Below are positions 40,927 to 54,219 of a DNA stretch of 64,000 nt, piece after piece. The DNA is taken from contig CM020511.1 in assembly GCA_009823395.1 (NCBI GenBank), positions 20,504,001-20,568,000 of the forward strand, in the 5' to 3' direction. Position numbers and translations under genes: made by a program. This stretch comes from Thamnaconus septentrionalis (Eukaryota > Chordata > Actinopteri > Tetraodontiformes > Monacanthidae). Below the pieces are notes generated by a model. That model was not told the origin of the DNA and did not search any database. It was given only the letters and a program-made list of their open reading frames with translations. How positions within the stretch are numbered: position 1 is the first letter of the stretch; the number at the start of each line of letters is the position of its first letter.

Positions 40927-42560
40927 TGTATGTATGTATATGTATATATGTATGTATATGTATGTATATATGTACTCTACCTATATACATATACACGTCT
41001 ATATATGTATATAAATGTACTGTACATATATTTATATATATGACTTATTACTAACATCAAGATCTGCATGTTCTGCAGAACTAAAAAATGTAATTAAGTT
41101 CTGTTTACTATTTATTACTGTGGTACAATTAATAAGCCAGGCTGGTGCCTAAACTGGGTTATTTTAACACGTGCCCTGGCGACTATAAAGCGCATAAAAT
41201 GTGCTAATAGTGTTCTGCAAGAAAGAACGAAAAAGAACAAACCATCCGCTGCCCTTGGGAGAGATTACACTCAGCTGAAATGGAAAAAAAACCTTTTTCT
41301 GCTCCCTTGCCTTTAATCTAGTAGTTTTCGTTCGTTCTCTCTGCAGGAAGCTGGAAAATCAAAAAAAACAAAAAAAAAAAAAAGGCAGAATGCTAAATTG
41401 CCAAGGGAAGTCTTTGTGCTCAGCCTGTATTGAACAAAACACATCAAGCTTTATTTAATTGCATATGCATAATAATAGTTACAGTTGTACTGTTGTGCGC
41501 TTGGTTTTCTTTTTGTTAAGCTTAATTGAATTTGATTTTTCAAAGGATCGGGACCTGCCAATCCTCTAAAGATAGACGACTTCAATGAAAAAATGAGCGA
41601 CCTCCTGGGGAAGACGTCACTCTGTGCGCCGCTGGTAAAAAAAAAATAAAAAATGAAAAAAATCCTTGCCAACGTTACACCACCAGTCAAGCGATATTGA
41701 CTGCCAGCAACGCTAATCCCTCGGCTTTTTCCTCTCCGCAGAGAGAAAGGTCCTTGCCTGCTTTTATTCCTTCCGCACCGAGCAAAGGAATTAGTGGAAG
41801 ACGTGGACAGAGGACCAGTAGCTCCGCCTCCACTGATCTCCTAAATCCATCTCCGGCTGTAAATCGAGGTACTGGCCCTTTTCCTGTGCACCAAAACCCT
41901 CTGCAGGATGTTTCGATGGAGCCCGACGAGGCGGTGGACCTGAATGAGAGGGTGCGTCGTCGACGCGAACACAGCCTGGGCCCTGTGGACGCCCAGCCGT
42001 CCCAGGAGCTCTCCCTCAAACAGCAAGAGACGCTGGGCAAAAGCTCAGCGTGTGAGGGCAGGAAGAGAGAAAAGTACAGAGTCCAGTTTGATGAAATTCC
42101 AATAGCGGTTTCAGAGGACGTCTCCGCCTGGACCGGAGCCACAGAGCGACCCCGAGGCCCGAGCAGCTGCCCACCCCACCGGCCAGGGACGCAGGCCCAG
42201 GGAGGGCCCAGCCTGGTTGAGTGGAGCGGTGAAGAAGAGCATTTTAAAACCCAGAGAAGTGCGTCCAGCCTGTCGTCAAGATTGGCGTCGGAGCAGCCCA
42301 ATCCGCTCATATCCGGAGAAACCAGGCAGAGTTTCCCAGGTCCCCTCATCCTGCCGAGGCCCCCCGCCCTGCCGGGGATTGTGGGTAGACAAGAGGCAGA
42401 TTCTGCTCTCCTGCACCTTCAGAATTCCTTCAGCAAAACGGCGGCTCAGCGCAACTTCAACAGCAGCATCACATATGCTGCTGTGAATCTAAACGACAAT
42501 GTGGTCTCAGGGAAAAAACACAATTTCTTTGGGATTAACAGCTGCTACCTCCACGGATAG
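39694..42560 (+). CDS. spmip4: Sperm microtubule inner protein 4 (C7orf31) homologue, 5' end probably incomplete
   Basis: SPMIP4 is a microtubule inner protein of the sperm axoneme. Eight exons join in phase: 39694-39782, 39892-39936, 40023-40052, 40162-40352, 40422-40510, 40582-40756, 41546-41634 and 41742-42560 (TAG stop), giving 508 residues from the first visible ATG. Landmarks shared with human C7orf31 are LIPKP, QHPYASHISHFAMFPSF, GDPYRHEI, FYPAPPK, RNLERAHWVTSY, PLKIDDFNEKM, and near the C-terminus LQNSFSKTAAQ and KKHNFFGINSCY. The central part of the last exon is low-complexity and poorly conserved. Human C7orf31 has 590 residues; the roughly 80 missing N-terminal residues, and the fact that the frame at 39687 opens from a plausible acceptor (CTCCAG), suggest that 39694 is internal and an upstream exon was missed. 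The gene runs in the same direction as osbpl3, as in human. Confidence 0.9.
40897..40990. repeat. (TATG)n/(TA)n microsatellite in an spmip4 intron
   Basis: About ten TATG units followed by degenerate TATATG repeats, in the intron between 40756 and 41546. Confidence 0.93.
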
Positions 42561-42866
42561 CTTGCTCCAAAAGAATCATAACCTCTTCTCAATATTTATC
42601 CTAAAACATCTACATATATAGCAGTGAATGTTTTACTTTCAATCTGACTCATTTTCTTTTTTTCACACTAAAGTAATCTCATGAACAGCAGCTTCACAAG
42701 CTTCAAAAACTAAGGGCAAATGAGCCACACTTGATTGTAATTTCACTCTCCAAGTCAGTCTTGTTTAATCAAACGATCATTAAAAAAAAATCCTCCCCTG
42801 ACAGTCATTTGATCCGAGAGGAATCGCAGTCATGAATCATAAATGTGTTTTCTTCATTGATGTCTT

Positions 42867-42872
42867 AATAAA
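42867..42872 (+). terminator. Candidate polyadenylation signal of spmip4
   Basis: AATAAA about 307 nt after the stop codon, the first canonical hexamer in the sense strand downstream of the spmip4 coding region. Confidence 0.55.
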
Positions 42873-44337
42873 CTCAAATTAAGTTTACAATATTTGTCAG
42901 CATTTGTTTTGAGCTCTACAATGAAAAAAATGATTCTCCACCATGACGAGGAAACATTAGCCTCAAAAAGCGTGTGAGGGCTGTGACACGACTCGTGCTC
43001 AACCGATCCGATTGATCCGATTCAGTCCTATTTGGTTGTTGTCAGTGGCTCGCACGCTCTTTACGTCCAAGTCGAGCAGATTTACAAACACGGCTAATTT
43101 TCCTGTTATTGTTTGCTCCGTGTTTGCATCATGTTTGCTGTACGTTTGCGTCACTTCCTCAGATGTGTGAGAATGCGTTAACATCTCACACCAGGCTCCT
43201 ATAGGCTGCGGCTGATGGTTGTGGGGGAATAATAAAAGAAAACCTTCAAAGCTCACCTCAGTGAGTTCAGCCAGCCTGCAGTGTTTCACAATACTCACCG
43301 GCAATAAATTTGTAATACAGCACTGAGCAACGCTTTGGTCTTTCGTGTAGCTTTTCCTTTTTTTTTTTTTTTTTTTTACAGAGGAGGAAAAATTTGTATT
43401 AAGTTGACTTTTTTTCCCCTCCGCAGCTATGCCACAGAGTTCAGCTCAGACCTTAGTGCAGCCCGTGTTACGGAATCCTTCTCTGTGTTAGAGGTGCTGC
43501 GGTAACCTTGTAGCTCCACTGCGTGAAAGGAAAGCATGGCTTTTCACACAAAATCTGTTGCCTTCAGACCGACTTGCTCTGAAAGGCAGGTCTCTTTTTT
43601 TTGTTGTTGCCGATGCTGAGGCAGAGTCCTTGAGCTGTGGGCCTTGAAGCCTTGAATGATATAACGGCCTTTCATTCCGGCTTTTCAGTCAAAAGGAAGC
43701 TGATAACAATGTCTCTCGCAGCGGAATGCAGCATCCCGCTATTTCCATGCTTACTTTGGTGCCCAAAGTGGTGAAGAGGTGAAGACGTTGAGCAGCGAGA
43801 AGCTGCGTCCAAAATTTCTGCATTTTTTTTTTTTTCATTTATGAACGTTAAAGAAACCTGTTGGAAATTATAGTAAATATATGAGAAAGCCTTGCGTCAC
43901 ATTATACAAGAATACCAATGTGTGTGTGTGTGTGTGTGTGGGCGCGCAGCCACATTAGTGTTACTGCGCGTTTCCCATCTCTGCAGGAAAGAAATCCGGT
44001 GAAACGTTGTGATTCCACTGAGTGTCCAGCAGATGGCAGTGCGCAATCACTGTCGACAGTCCGAGAACGTTGACGAAGTCACGATGAAGGTTGTGTTGAC
44101 GTTTTGTTGAGCGTTCTCGAGCAGCTGCTAGACCATCGTCCTCAGGGGGAACCTTCATCTACACACGCTCGAGGGTTTCCCTGAAGTGCAGCTAAACTAC
44201 AGAAAAATACCAGTGAGCTGATATAGTCGCGTGGAGAAGTGCTGATAGTTAGTTGTTGGTGTTCGGTTGGACTCGGTGTTCACCTCCTGCTCTCGGGGTC
44301 CCTGCCGCTGAACGCGTCATGGAAACCCCGCTGTCAA
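42873..44337. other. Intergenic region between spmip4 and osbpl3
   Basis: No coding exon recognised. In human the cytochrome c gene CYCS lies between these two genes; no CAQCHTV-type haem motif or other cytochrome c block was seen here. The stretch contains T-rich runs at 43359-43378 and 43825-43835 and a short (TG)n at 43921-43940. Confidence 0.5.
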
Positions 44338-44660
44338 TAACCAGGACCCCCCGTTGGGATGACGTCACGTTGCGGGACGTCTCTTAATTGGTCGACGGGC
44401 TCTGGGTCTGCCACACTAGCGCCGCCCACCTCCATCCAGCGGTGGAGGGAGTGATGCGTGCCGGAACGGAGGAGCTCATATGTTCGCATGTCACAGTGAG
44501 GAGAACTCGCTTGCTTGGCTGTTTTTCTATCATTTTTTTTTTGTTTGTTTGTTTGTCTTTTCGTTGTAGCCGCTCCGTGGCTGGACCCGTGAACGCACCG
44601 TCAGCCCGCTTCTCTCCGCGCGTGCTCACCTGCAAGTCGCGCGGCTGCCGCACTGTCAAG
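44338..44660 (+). promoter_or_regulatory. osbpl3: Probable osbpl3 promoter and non-coding 5' exons
   Basis: A CpG-containing stretch carries a perfect CRE, TGACGTCA (44360-44367). It is followed by a potential first exon ending at 44495 (donor GTGAGG) and a 91-bp candidate exon 44570-44660 (acceptor TTGTAG, donor GTGAGT). Neither has similarity to protein, so if used they are 5' UTR. Assignment to osbpl3 rests on strand, position and splice signals only. Confidence 0.35.
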
Positions 44661-45059
44661 GTGAGTCTCTCATTTTTCCTTCCTTTGCACCCAACCTCTT
44701 CAGTCTGGGGGCTGGGGGTGGGGTAAGTCGTGTCTCCACCTCGAAAGTGGGTCGTAGTGGGAAATAAATCGCCAGCGCTCTCCCAAAGAGAATCATCAGA
44801 GACATCTCAGGGGAAACCAAGCGGTTCGGTGCCCACCTGTCAAGCTTTTAGGCGCAAAACTAGATAACAACACTCCCCTAGTTAGTCTCCATAGTAACTC
44901 CACCACCACCTCCTCCTCCTCCTCCTCCTCCTCCTCCCCTCCTCCCGTCGCCTCTTGCTCTTGACAAGTGCAAACAAGCCATTGAGGGAAATAGCCGGTG
45001 TTGGCAGTGCAGCTGTAGGAATACCTGGACTTCCACTGAGCCTTCATTGTTGGCTGCTT

Positions 45060-45130
45060 CTGGTGTTGGAGTGGTGGTGATGGTTATGATGGTGATGGTG
45101 ATGATGATGATGATGATAATGATGATGATC
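45060..45130. repeat. GATGAT/GGTGAT-type degenerate trinucleotide repeat
   Basis: A run of GGTGAT, then GATGATGAT units on the plus strand. Confidence 0.85.
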
Positions 45131-45372
45131 CATTATCAAAAGTCATCCGGACTCAGCGTCTCACCAGCGTCCAGTGACATGAAAGTCTGACCCTGGTGTA
45201 TTAACAGTGGGGCTCCTCATCAAGTGCAGGTTGTGTGAAAGTTTTCTGTGAGAAGCCGATTCGGCACGAGTCATAGTGTTGAAGAGACTTGAAGAGAGTT
45301 TTCTTTGCTCCTTCTGGGTGCCGGGCCCACAGAACGGAACAGGAGGCTTTCTATGCTTTGGCCTGGTATGTG

Positions 45373-45408
<36 letters not shown>

Positions 45409-48400
45409 AGGCTCAATCGGGCTACTGAGCAAAAAATGTGTTTACAAGTATGGAGTACAGAGGGGGTCTGTTGAAACCCAGCAAGTTGGAAGGTAACAGT
45501 GATACAGCTTAATTTTATTTAGTCTTCCATTTAAAAAAAAAAGAAGCAAATCTACTTGTTTTCAGACCAGTTGGTGTCCACTGTCGTTCGCCTTTCCACT
45601 GGGGCTTCTCTCATTCCAATTGCACCTATGTCAGCCACTGCTTTCAAAAAAAAAACAACAACGTGGAGAGGAATCTGCGGAATGCATCAAGCAGCAGAAA
45701 ACCTTCAGCAGTCCTGTCATTTATTGGGAACAGCAGCTCTCAGTTCACCCTCGAAATAAAAGCTGAACTCTGATTGGATGTTCGCCTCCGTCCATGCATC
45801 CCGCCATCCATCATGCGCTGCTCTTTTTGCTGAGTCTCCACCTCGTGAGTCACCGTGTTCTGCCAGTTTCCAAGTCAAACGCTGTTTGTTTCCCTTGTGT
45901 TGGTCGGTGTTTCGGGAGAATGAGTGACACACTGATCTTGATGTCGTTTCCTCGAATGATCACCGGTGTGCTGCTAATGGACGGCTCTGGCAATTTCATG
46001 ATGTCATCTGATCTCGCGGAAACGCATCCAGGAGTGCACCAGACTTCACCTCTGAACAGAACCAGTTGAATGTCCACCAATTAAAACGGAAATGATACAG
46101 GAAGTGGATGAATGTGACCAGCACAACAGCTGCTGCGAGTGAGCCGTGCGTGCACGCTGGAGGTGTTGGTTCTTTACAGGCACTCGGCCATAAATAATTC
46201 ATGTGGTTTTCATATGTAAGCAGGTGGCTGTGTTTCTGCTCGTCAAAAGAGGAAGAAGGCGTCAATCTGCAAAGTGCACGTGTGTGTTTGTAGTTAAAGG
46301 ATGAAGAAGGAGGCGCCTTCAACCATCGCTGGGGTAGAATTTCCAAAAAATGTTTTGTCGCCATATTCTGAGACGGTACCTTGATAGGTCATCAGTCTGC
46401 CTGTTGTTAAGACTCAGCTCGTGCATCTTGCATGAGGTCAGAATGGCTGTGGCACCAGCAGACGCTCCCAACTACCAGACAGTAGTTTGCTCCGCAAACA
46501 AAGAGCCGGCATGCCTCGCCTCGGCCGTTCTCCTGCTTTGTTGGGCTGAATTATTTAAAATGTTCACCAACTGAATGGACGGAAGCTCTTAAGCACTTAA
46601 ATAATGTAGAAACTTTGAGTCTGAAAGTGATATTTTGTTCAGTCTCGCACCAGTTTTGCAATTTTTGTAGCTCCGGGCTGAGAGTCGAGATTAAACAAGA
46701 GGCCTGCGTGCATTCATGCGTACTTTTTTTTTTTTTTTCCAGTAATCCTATTTTTATTAAAACTTTTATAACATGTGCTTCCCTTTTCACAATAATAGGG
46801 TGTGGCCTGCAAAGATTCCTCTCAGTCCTGGCATTTCTGTGGTCTGCCAGCCACACAGATGTGCCGTCACTGGGTGGCGGCAAACATGCTGGATGTGTTT
46901 CACAAAGGTGTTTCTTTTATTGTTTTCTCACCCGTAAAAAAGTTTGTGCCTGCCGCTGATGGAACCTGGCGACATTGTGGCGACTGTGTCGAATGCGTCC
47001 GTCAACCTTGCCAAACAGCAGCAGCCTTGGCAGCAGTAAATATTAAACCCATACAGCCGCTCTGGCGTTTAGCACCTGCTACATGTGAGCGTGTTAGCGC
47101 AGTGGTAAATAAACACTGACTACGTTTACATGCAGAGCTTAATCCAGCTATGCTCAAAATTTGGTTTTCTCGTCTTATCGGACTTCTCTCCTTGTCCAAG
47201 TTTACATGCAACTGAGAAAATCGAATTATTGACGGAAACTTGTCCTACTCCCCAACACTAGGGGGCGAAATCAGTCTTTTCAGTGCCTTCATTTCCCCTT
47301 AACCTCTGGTCTCCAATTTAACAGCGAACAGCTGCAGATGTGCTTCGCCGCCTTCAGCGGATTGGTCAGAAATTTACAACCGTGCACAACAAATTACTGG
47401 AGATTTTACTGTCAAAGCTTACACCAAACACAGTGAATATAATCTTGTACGAAAGCGCTACGTACTAGTGACATTTTAAAAAAAAGAGGAAATATAACAT
47501 ACTAAAATTTGCGGCGAGCTGGACTTCTTTTCACCCAAATAAAAAACAGTAAAATATCGATCAGCTGTCTCCCTCTGTGAGCTACAGAGACTCACAGCAA
47601 GCACGGCTTTCTCCGGGTGTTAGTAAGTTAGGCCTCCATTCTCCTCTATGATTCATAACTCGCTTTTATTTTCTGTTACAAATGTGAAGTGAAGTCATCG
47701 TAGGGGGATATTCAGAAAAACTGGCATTACTGCGGGGGCCAATTCTGATAATAACACAAAAAAAGCCCCATCCTGGTTAAAGAGCAAAACACTCACGCGA
47801 GTGTGGCTACGAAATGTCACTTCTCTAGTTCAGCCCTCACCTTTGGTTTCTCAGAGGAAGTCCCATTTTTAGGCCCTTGAGAGGCCCGACGCCGTCCGCC
47901 AGAAGGGGCTTTTGCATATGTGGCTGACGGACGGAGTCTCTGCCCCGGGAGTAAATCTCTGAAGATGTGGTAACACGTCTCGGTCAGGGCAGTTTATCTC
48001 TGTCCATAAATGGAAGGTAATGGGGAGACGATGCCACGGCTAAATATATCTGCTCTCCGAGGGCTCAGGCGCCGCTCGTGGCCGTGCAGATGTTCTCTTT
48101 CTCTCTGTCCTTTTTCTCCTAATGTTTTAGGGCCTTTTGTTATGGCCGCATATGTGACGTGGGCGCTTGCTGAGTTGTCCAGTGACCTGAGGACAGAGGT
48201 GGGGATGCTGCTGTTGCTGCATCCCAACCAGAAAGAAAACAATCTTCCCTCTGGAAAAACTCCACATGAAGTTGCGACCGAGTTTCTGTCTGATGCATTT
48301 TTATTTTCATTTCTTACATTACATTTATTTCATCTTTCATTTTCACTTTTTTCCCCCCCTGTGACTAAACCCCCCTGCATCCCCCACACCGTGTCCTAAT

Positions 48401-49220
48401 GAGCTGCTGTTGAGTTATGAGTCTGTCAGGCTCTGCCACAGTGTGATATAACAATAGACACAGGGACCTGAGCCTCACGCACAGACAGACAAGAGACAGA
48501 GACAGGAGAGCGGAGAGGGAGGAAGAGGAGGAGGAGGATGTGGTTGATTAGCAGGATGTGGTGTAGTGTTTGGAAGGCCGTGTGCTTACCAGCGCGACTT
48601 CGCTTGGTGGGTAGCAGATGAATGAAAGCAGCCGGGAGGCGACGAGGCGGAGCCCCGCTGTCATCTCACGAGAGACGAGGAGGACGCTTCAGACTCCATT
48701 ATTCTTTCCTTCCCCTCTTGAATTGCATGTGAGACGACAGACAGTGGAGGGAGAAGAGTGGAGAGCAGTGCGTAATCTGCGCCTCCCTGAGCCCAGTCTT
48801 GTTGGAGGGCCTCCCTGCGGCCTCCTGGCAAGACGTCAGCGCCGTGGCGTAAGGAGATCAGGAGCGGCCGCTGCCATCTGTGCTGCCGTTTCCTCCTCCA
48901 GAGGAGATTTGGCCGCACGAGCCTGCGGACGCATGACAACGTCGTCCAAGAGGCGCGTCGTGAATAATGGATCCGACGCTGGGGTGAAGTTTGACCTGTG
49001 GTAAAGGCGAAGAACGTTGTTTCAGAAAGACATGAACTCTTTGGTGAAAAGCAAAGCCAGAGTATAGTGGACTGAAGTACTACAGTTGTAAGCATTTGCA
49101 GGGAATGAGGAAACTGGTTGTATTTTGCAACAGTTGCTGTGGCCTTGCATGCCAGAGGGAGCTTTTTCCTAAATTCTTTGGAACCTTATCAAGTGTCCTT
49201 TGTGTAAAGAGTCCATAGAA

Positions 49221-49667
49221 AGTAGTTGCATTTCCATTGCAGTTTTTCGCAAAATTAAAGCGATATTTATAACATTTCGACAAAGTACAATTGTGATTTG
49301 GAGGTGCTTCAATTGAATGCTGTGAAGCGCATAAGCTGTAATTCTCGTCAAATCGCGTCCCGCGAGACCACGGCTTTTCGAAGTCGTTCGCCCTCATTTC
49401 CATTTCCGATTCCTTGTGTACAACTGCATTTCAATGCTGTTTGCTGTCAAGAATGGTTGCTGCATTTTTCTCTTTAATTACTTGTTTCTATGACAATTCT
49501 GCGATATACTTCTATATGGATACGTCTGAAAAACCACCTCATGAGAGTGTCAAAATCTTTTCGCCATATTTAAGAGGTTTTTCCAAGTTGAGCTGTTTCC
49601 ATCACCAGTTTTTTATTGCGATATTTAGGTTCTGTGCAATTCTAGGGGTGATGGAAACGCAGCTACT
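49221..49667. mobile_element. MITE with AGTAG(C/T)TGC(A/G)TTTCCAT inverted termini
   Basis: The left end AGTAGTTGCATTTCCATTGC is mirrored by the right end GGTGATGGAAACGCAGCTACT. The interior (about 450 bp) is AT-rich and non-coding, with GCGATAT and TCGCCATATT motifs, as in common fish MITEs. Confidence 0.65.
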
Positions 49668-50550
49668 GAAGTACAGAAGAGGCAAGACTTGGAATGTGAC
49701 CGCTCTAAATTTAACACAACTACAGAACAAACAATTAACTTTGCCAGTGAGAGTGCAGTAGGAAGCGAAAACACGCTGTCATGGAGAAAAGCATCCAGTT
49801 CTTTTTTTTCTCTGTTCTCCTTGAGATATGACAGACAGTACTGCGTAGTTGTGACGCAGCATCCGTGCTAATCTTTAAAACTAATCTCTTTGACTTCTAG
49901 TGGCTTTTGTTGCTCCTCTGGGGCTTTAAAGGGCATCCAGCTGCTTCCCGGTTTCATCATGGGCTTAAAGGAAATTGATTGATGGTTATTGATGGTTATT
50001 GAATCCAGAGTCATTTTAACACCGATTGAAAATGCTTTGTGTTGAGAGACTGGCAAGATGGGCGGGGAGGTTGAGCTGAAACCACCGGCTGAGTGGAAGT
50101 CTGAGCAATGCAGTTACCACGCAAGGTTACGTTTAGTTTATCATGTTGGTTTTACAATGCTGAGCTATCAAAACTGAAACCAGGAGTACACATGACCTAC
50201 ACAGCAGAGCTGTGTTATTTGGTTTCAACTGCTGCCTCAGAGGCCACCTACATCCGCTTCCTCTTCCTTTGAGAAAAAACAAATCCAAAGATTTAAAGCA
50301 GAAAATGAAGAAAGAGTCATCCTGCTGACTTTGTGGTAGTGAAATAACTGAGCGACAAGCACCATCCAAGCAGTGTGATGTGTTGCCACTGTAGAATTAC
50401 TGCTTCTGAAGTTCCAGCTTTTAGTTTCTGTTGATTGGGTGAACTTGGAATTGTCTGGTGCGTTGAGGCTAAGTAAAGTGAAGTGGAACACAGAGGTGGC
50501 TCTGATTTGTTTTAATTCAAATAGATGGTTTGAATGACCAGATCCCATGG

Positions 50551-51010
50551 AAGAGGATTAGGGCCACACGAAATTTCGTGAATAAAATTGAAATTTTGCA
50601 ATTGACGTCAACGTGAAGTAAGTCAAAATGTGGAGAATAAAGTGGAAAGGATCAATAAAGGTCTTCTTCTTCTTCAAGTCCAGTGGAGTTCTTCCATTTC
50701 CGTTCTTCCAGTTCCCTGATGACTGTGGGTGAACCTTGTGGGATACACCTGTTTTCACCAGTTTACTTTTAACTGGGGTTAACCGGGTTAATCCACCATT
50801 CATCCAGTCTACTCGCCAATTTCAACTTTATTTGTGTTGACTTTATTTATGAAATTTCTACTTTATTCACAAAATTTCATTTTTTTTGCGTTGACTTTTT
50901 CACGAAATGTTGACTTTATTCACGAACTCAACTGAAAACTCCAAATGAAAACTTTATTTAAAATCTCCTTGCTGTAATATTTTTTCTCTTCTTGTGGCCT
51001 AATCCTCTTT
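50551..51010. mobile_element. MITE with AAGAGGATTAGG inverted termini
   Basis: The left end AAGAGGATTAGGGCCACACG and the reverse complement of the right end (AAAGAGGATTAGGCCACAAG) match closely. The interior repeatedly contains TTTATTCACGAAATTT-like blocks, in inverted orientation at the two ends, giving a fold-back structure. Non-coding. Confidence 0.7.
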
Positions 51011-54000
51011 GGTAAGATCCTGTATAGTAGCTGAAGAGCCTCATATTGAGACTAATGATGCCACGCTAGTGCTGCTTTTTACAAGCTAATTCTGCTGATG
51101 AATACAGAGCTCATACACATGTTGCCTGTGGAATTGTATTGGTTGGGTGCTGAAGGAGAGTCCTGGAGGCATTTTATCGCACCGTCTTTGACTCACCTTG
51201 AGAAAATTCCTATCAATTTGGCACCGACGAAACTGGAGGCGCGACTGAGTACGAGTCGTCGGAAGGTCCAGCAGGACGGCGATGATGCATTTGTGACATT
51301 TTATTTTGCAAAAGGGTCGGCTTGCAGTGGGACATCGCTCTGGCCTCCAAAGAGCAGCCGTTATTTAGCACCATAATTGAAGGCAGAAGGAGGAGCAGGT
51401 CGAATATGGCGCCTGTCCTGCTGCCAGTGATGAAGTCGTTTTTTTGTTGGGTTTTTTTTTTCCCCAGAGGTCCTTTTCAGCAACATCCATATTTCAAGCA
51501 TAATAGTTCTCCAGAAGCTGATTGGCTTTGCCGGGATGGATGTGATTGCAGCCACGCTTCTTCTTCATGGCCTCGACGTATTTTGCAGCCGTCTAGACAG
51601 AGGCAGATAGAAACGGCCACTTGATTGGTGTGCGAAGGCAGAGGGCAACGAGGCAATTTTAATGCAAGGAGCACTTTCTCCTTTTCTGATGAATTCCTTT
51701 CATCAAGCAGCCCATCGGCCGTCAAAGCAAAGCCACTCAGGTCGGGTTCCAGCAGAAAAAACGTTGTTGTTTTTTTTTTTAATCTAGTGAATATAAAGAT
51801 TTTTTTTTTTCATTTAGTCTTTCCCAGCAGCTTGGTGCCTTATACATTAAACATTTGCTATTTTATAAACATAGACCCGATGAAAAAGTCAAAGGCTGCT
51901 TCCTGAATACAAGTGCAGTATATTCCAACTCTCAGAGCTACGTTCTCTGAAGTGATAGAGAGCAGTCGTGTTTTCAAAGGTTGTTCAAATACCATCTGAA
52001 TGTCATCGACCTTGCAGAAGTCAATACTCTAACTGTAACATAAGCTGACTCATTTCTCAACCGAGCTCCCCGGTAGCTTCAAGCGCAAAAATGTTTCACG
52101 CTTTTCGTGACTGAACTCCAACATTTTTGTGTCTCAAATTAACTTCTTCTTCGTCTTCTTCTTCTTTTTTTTTAATCTCTGAGGAGTGGGTGTTCCTTCC
52201 CAACTTTTTGATATGTTGCAGCACTCTAAATCTACAGTTGTCTCAGCAAACACAAACTCCATTTCCATTGGGACGCTGCACAGTGGGGGGTTCAGCAATA
52301 GACCATAATTCTGATGAGTCATATCCCTAATGATGTCTGAAAGCCTGCCGGGCTCGTCAGCCCTTTGGCCGAGGAACGTCTGCAATATGAACTGCACAAT
52401 GTAATAGAGGGCTTTCAGCTTCTGTCGGTCTTGTTAGCGCAGCTTAAAAGGACATTAAGGCGTCTGTAGCTTCTCACGGGGATCCATGGCTGGATCCTGG
52501 GATGGAGATTTGTTGACAGTAATTCACCTCAAGCTGTGTGGAGGAGGAAGGCGAAACGTCTCAGGTGGCAAAGCTCCGAGAATATAGTTGTTGAAAAATG
52601 TTTTGTTCCTGCTAAAAAGTTGAAAAATCACCCTTGGATTTTCATCTAGTCTGAATTAGTCAGATATTGAATTTTCAGTTCCCAAGTTGTTGACTCCAAG
52701 GGGACGATTATTAGTGATGGACCTTCCTCCAACACAGACTTCTGCTACCTTTTATTGATGTATTTTTTGTTTGTTTGTTTTATCCACAGTTAGTTAAAAT
52801 AAAACAAAGTCAAACCATTTCGTTATGGTAGCAGAAATCTGAGTAGGAGGCAGGTCCGTCACTGATAGCGGTCCCCTTGGAAACACCTCCGTTGTTGTTC
52901 ATACCTCCCTCTCTGCGGCTTCTTTCATGCTCTTTGCGGTATAAACATACAAACATCCTTTTCTCAGTTTCAACTTCCTGTTGTAAACTGATGCTGTAAT
53001 GACCCTCCCACATTACTGGAAACTGACAAACTAAAAACAAGGCACTGCTAATGTCAAGTCGTTCCCCTGTGACGTGTTCTTTGTCACGGAGGGACGATTT
53101 CCAGAAATGCATGTTTCAGAGCACACTTTCTGAAAAGTGGTGGAAGAAAATGAAATAAAGGATGTGAAGAAAGAACTTTTCTGAACTGTTAGAAGACATT
53201 GGTCAGTGAATAATATGGGATGCCTCGTGTCAAATTAGAAGACTCCCATCCCAATTCTTTCATTTCCCCGAGCCTCATTGTCCTGTTCGGCCATATTTTG
53301 AGGTCACAAACAAATACGACGGTCAGGTGCAACAATCCATAATATCAATCCCCATCGACAAATAGAAATCTCATGGCAGTCACTTAGTGCACAAGTGTGT
53401 GTGTCAGCATCAAAGGGGCCGCGCTCTCCGCTAGGGGAGGGCAATTACCGGAGCTGTGACCTTCATGAAAGACCAGGAAGTGGCGTTGTTGTCGCAGATG
53501 AAAGGCTCCTCGGGAGGATGACGGACCCGAGCGTGGCTGGTGTGATCAGTGGAAAGTGGATGAATAAATCATAGCGGACGGTGCAATGTGTGCATTAAGG
53601 TGCACTGAGCAACCAATGAATCACAGCGCTCTGTGGCCCGGCGCCTCCCTCTTCTCATCCACCCTTAGTCATCTGATAGATGCGTAAAACCTGCTGCTGC
53701 TGCCACTGATGCCGCTGCTGCTGCTGCCGCCGGCCTTTTTCTCCCTGCGTTTTGCCACTTTGAGCAGTTTGTCAGGGAACACACAGAGCGAGGTGTTGTG
53801 TAGCAACTGCTGTTGAGGTTTGTTGCACGCTCTTGTCTTTGGGACACAACAACAGGAGGCTGAAGCCATTAAACAGTGTATCTCTAGCGGATGTAGAGCC
53901 GCTAATGTGATTAACCTTGCTGCGGGTGTGCGTGTGTTTGTGCGTGTGTGTGTGTGTGCTCCAGTCAGGGACACTGTGTGTCACTGGAGTTGGACTGAGA

Positions 54001-54048
54001 GACGTTCCAGTGAGGATTTAGATTTAGAGTAACACTGTGGGCCACTTG

Positions 54049-54219
54049 AAGGTCCAGTGTGTAAAATCTGGCTTGATTTATGATTTTTATACTGGTAAAA
54101 GCTGAACATACTGTCCATAAATACATTAATAAAAGTGTACAGAATCCATCAATTTTTTAAGGAAGCTCATCTGACAGCGCTGTCATGGGCTTCCTAAAAA
54201 TTTGATACACTGGACCTGA
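54049..54219. mobile_element. Short MITE with AAGGTCCAGTGT termini
   Basis: It starts AAGGTCCAGTGTGTAAAATC and ends with the inverted ATACACTGGACCT. It contains an inner stem (AGGAAGCTCATCTGACAGCG against CGCTGTCATGGGCTTCCT). Related to the element at 30411-31454. Confidence 0.7.

Noticed and set aside
41687..42349. A 220-codon minus-strand open frame
   Set aside because: It is antisense to the last spmip4 exon, whose plus-strand protein has clear family motifs.
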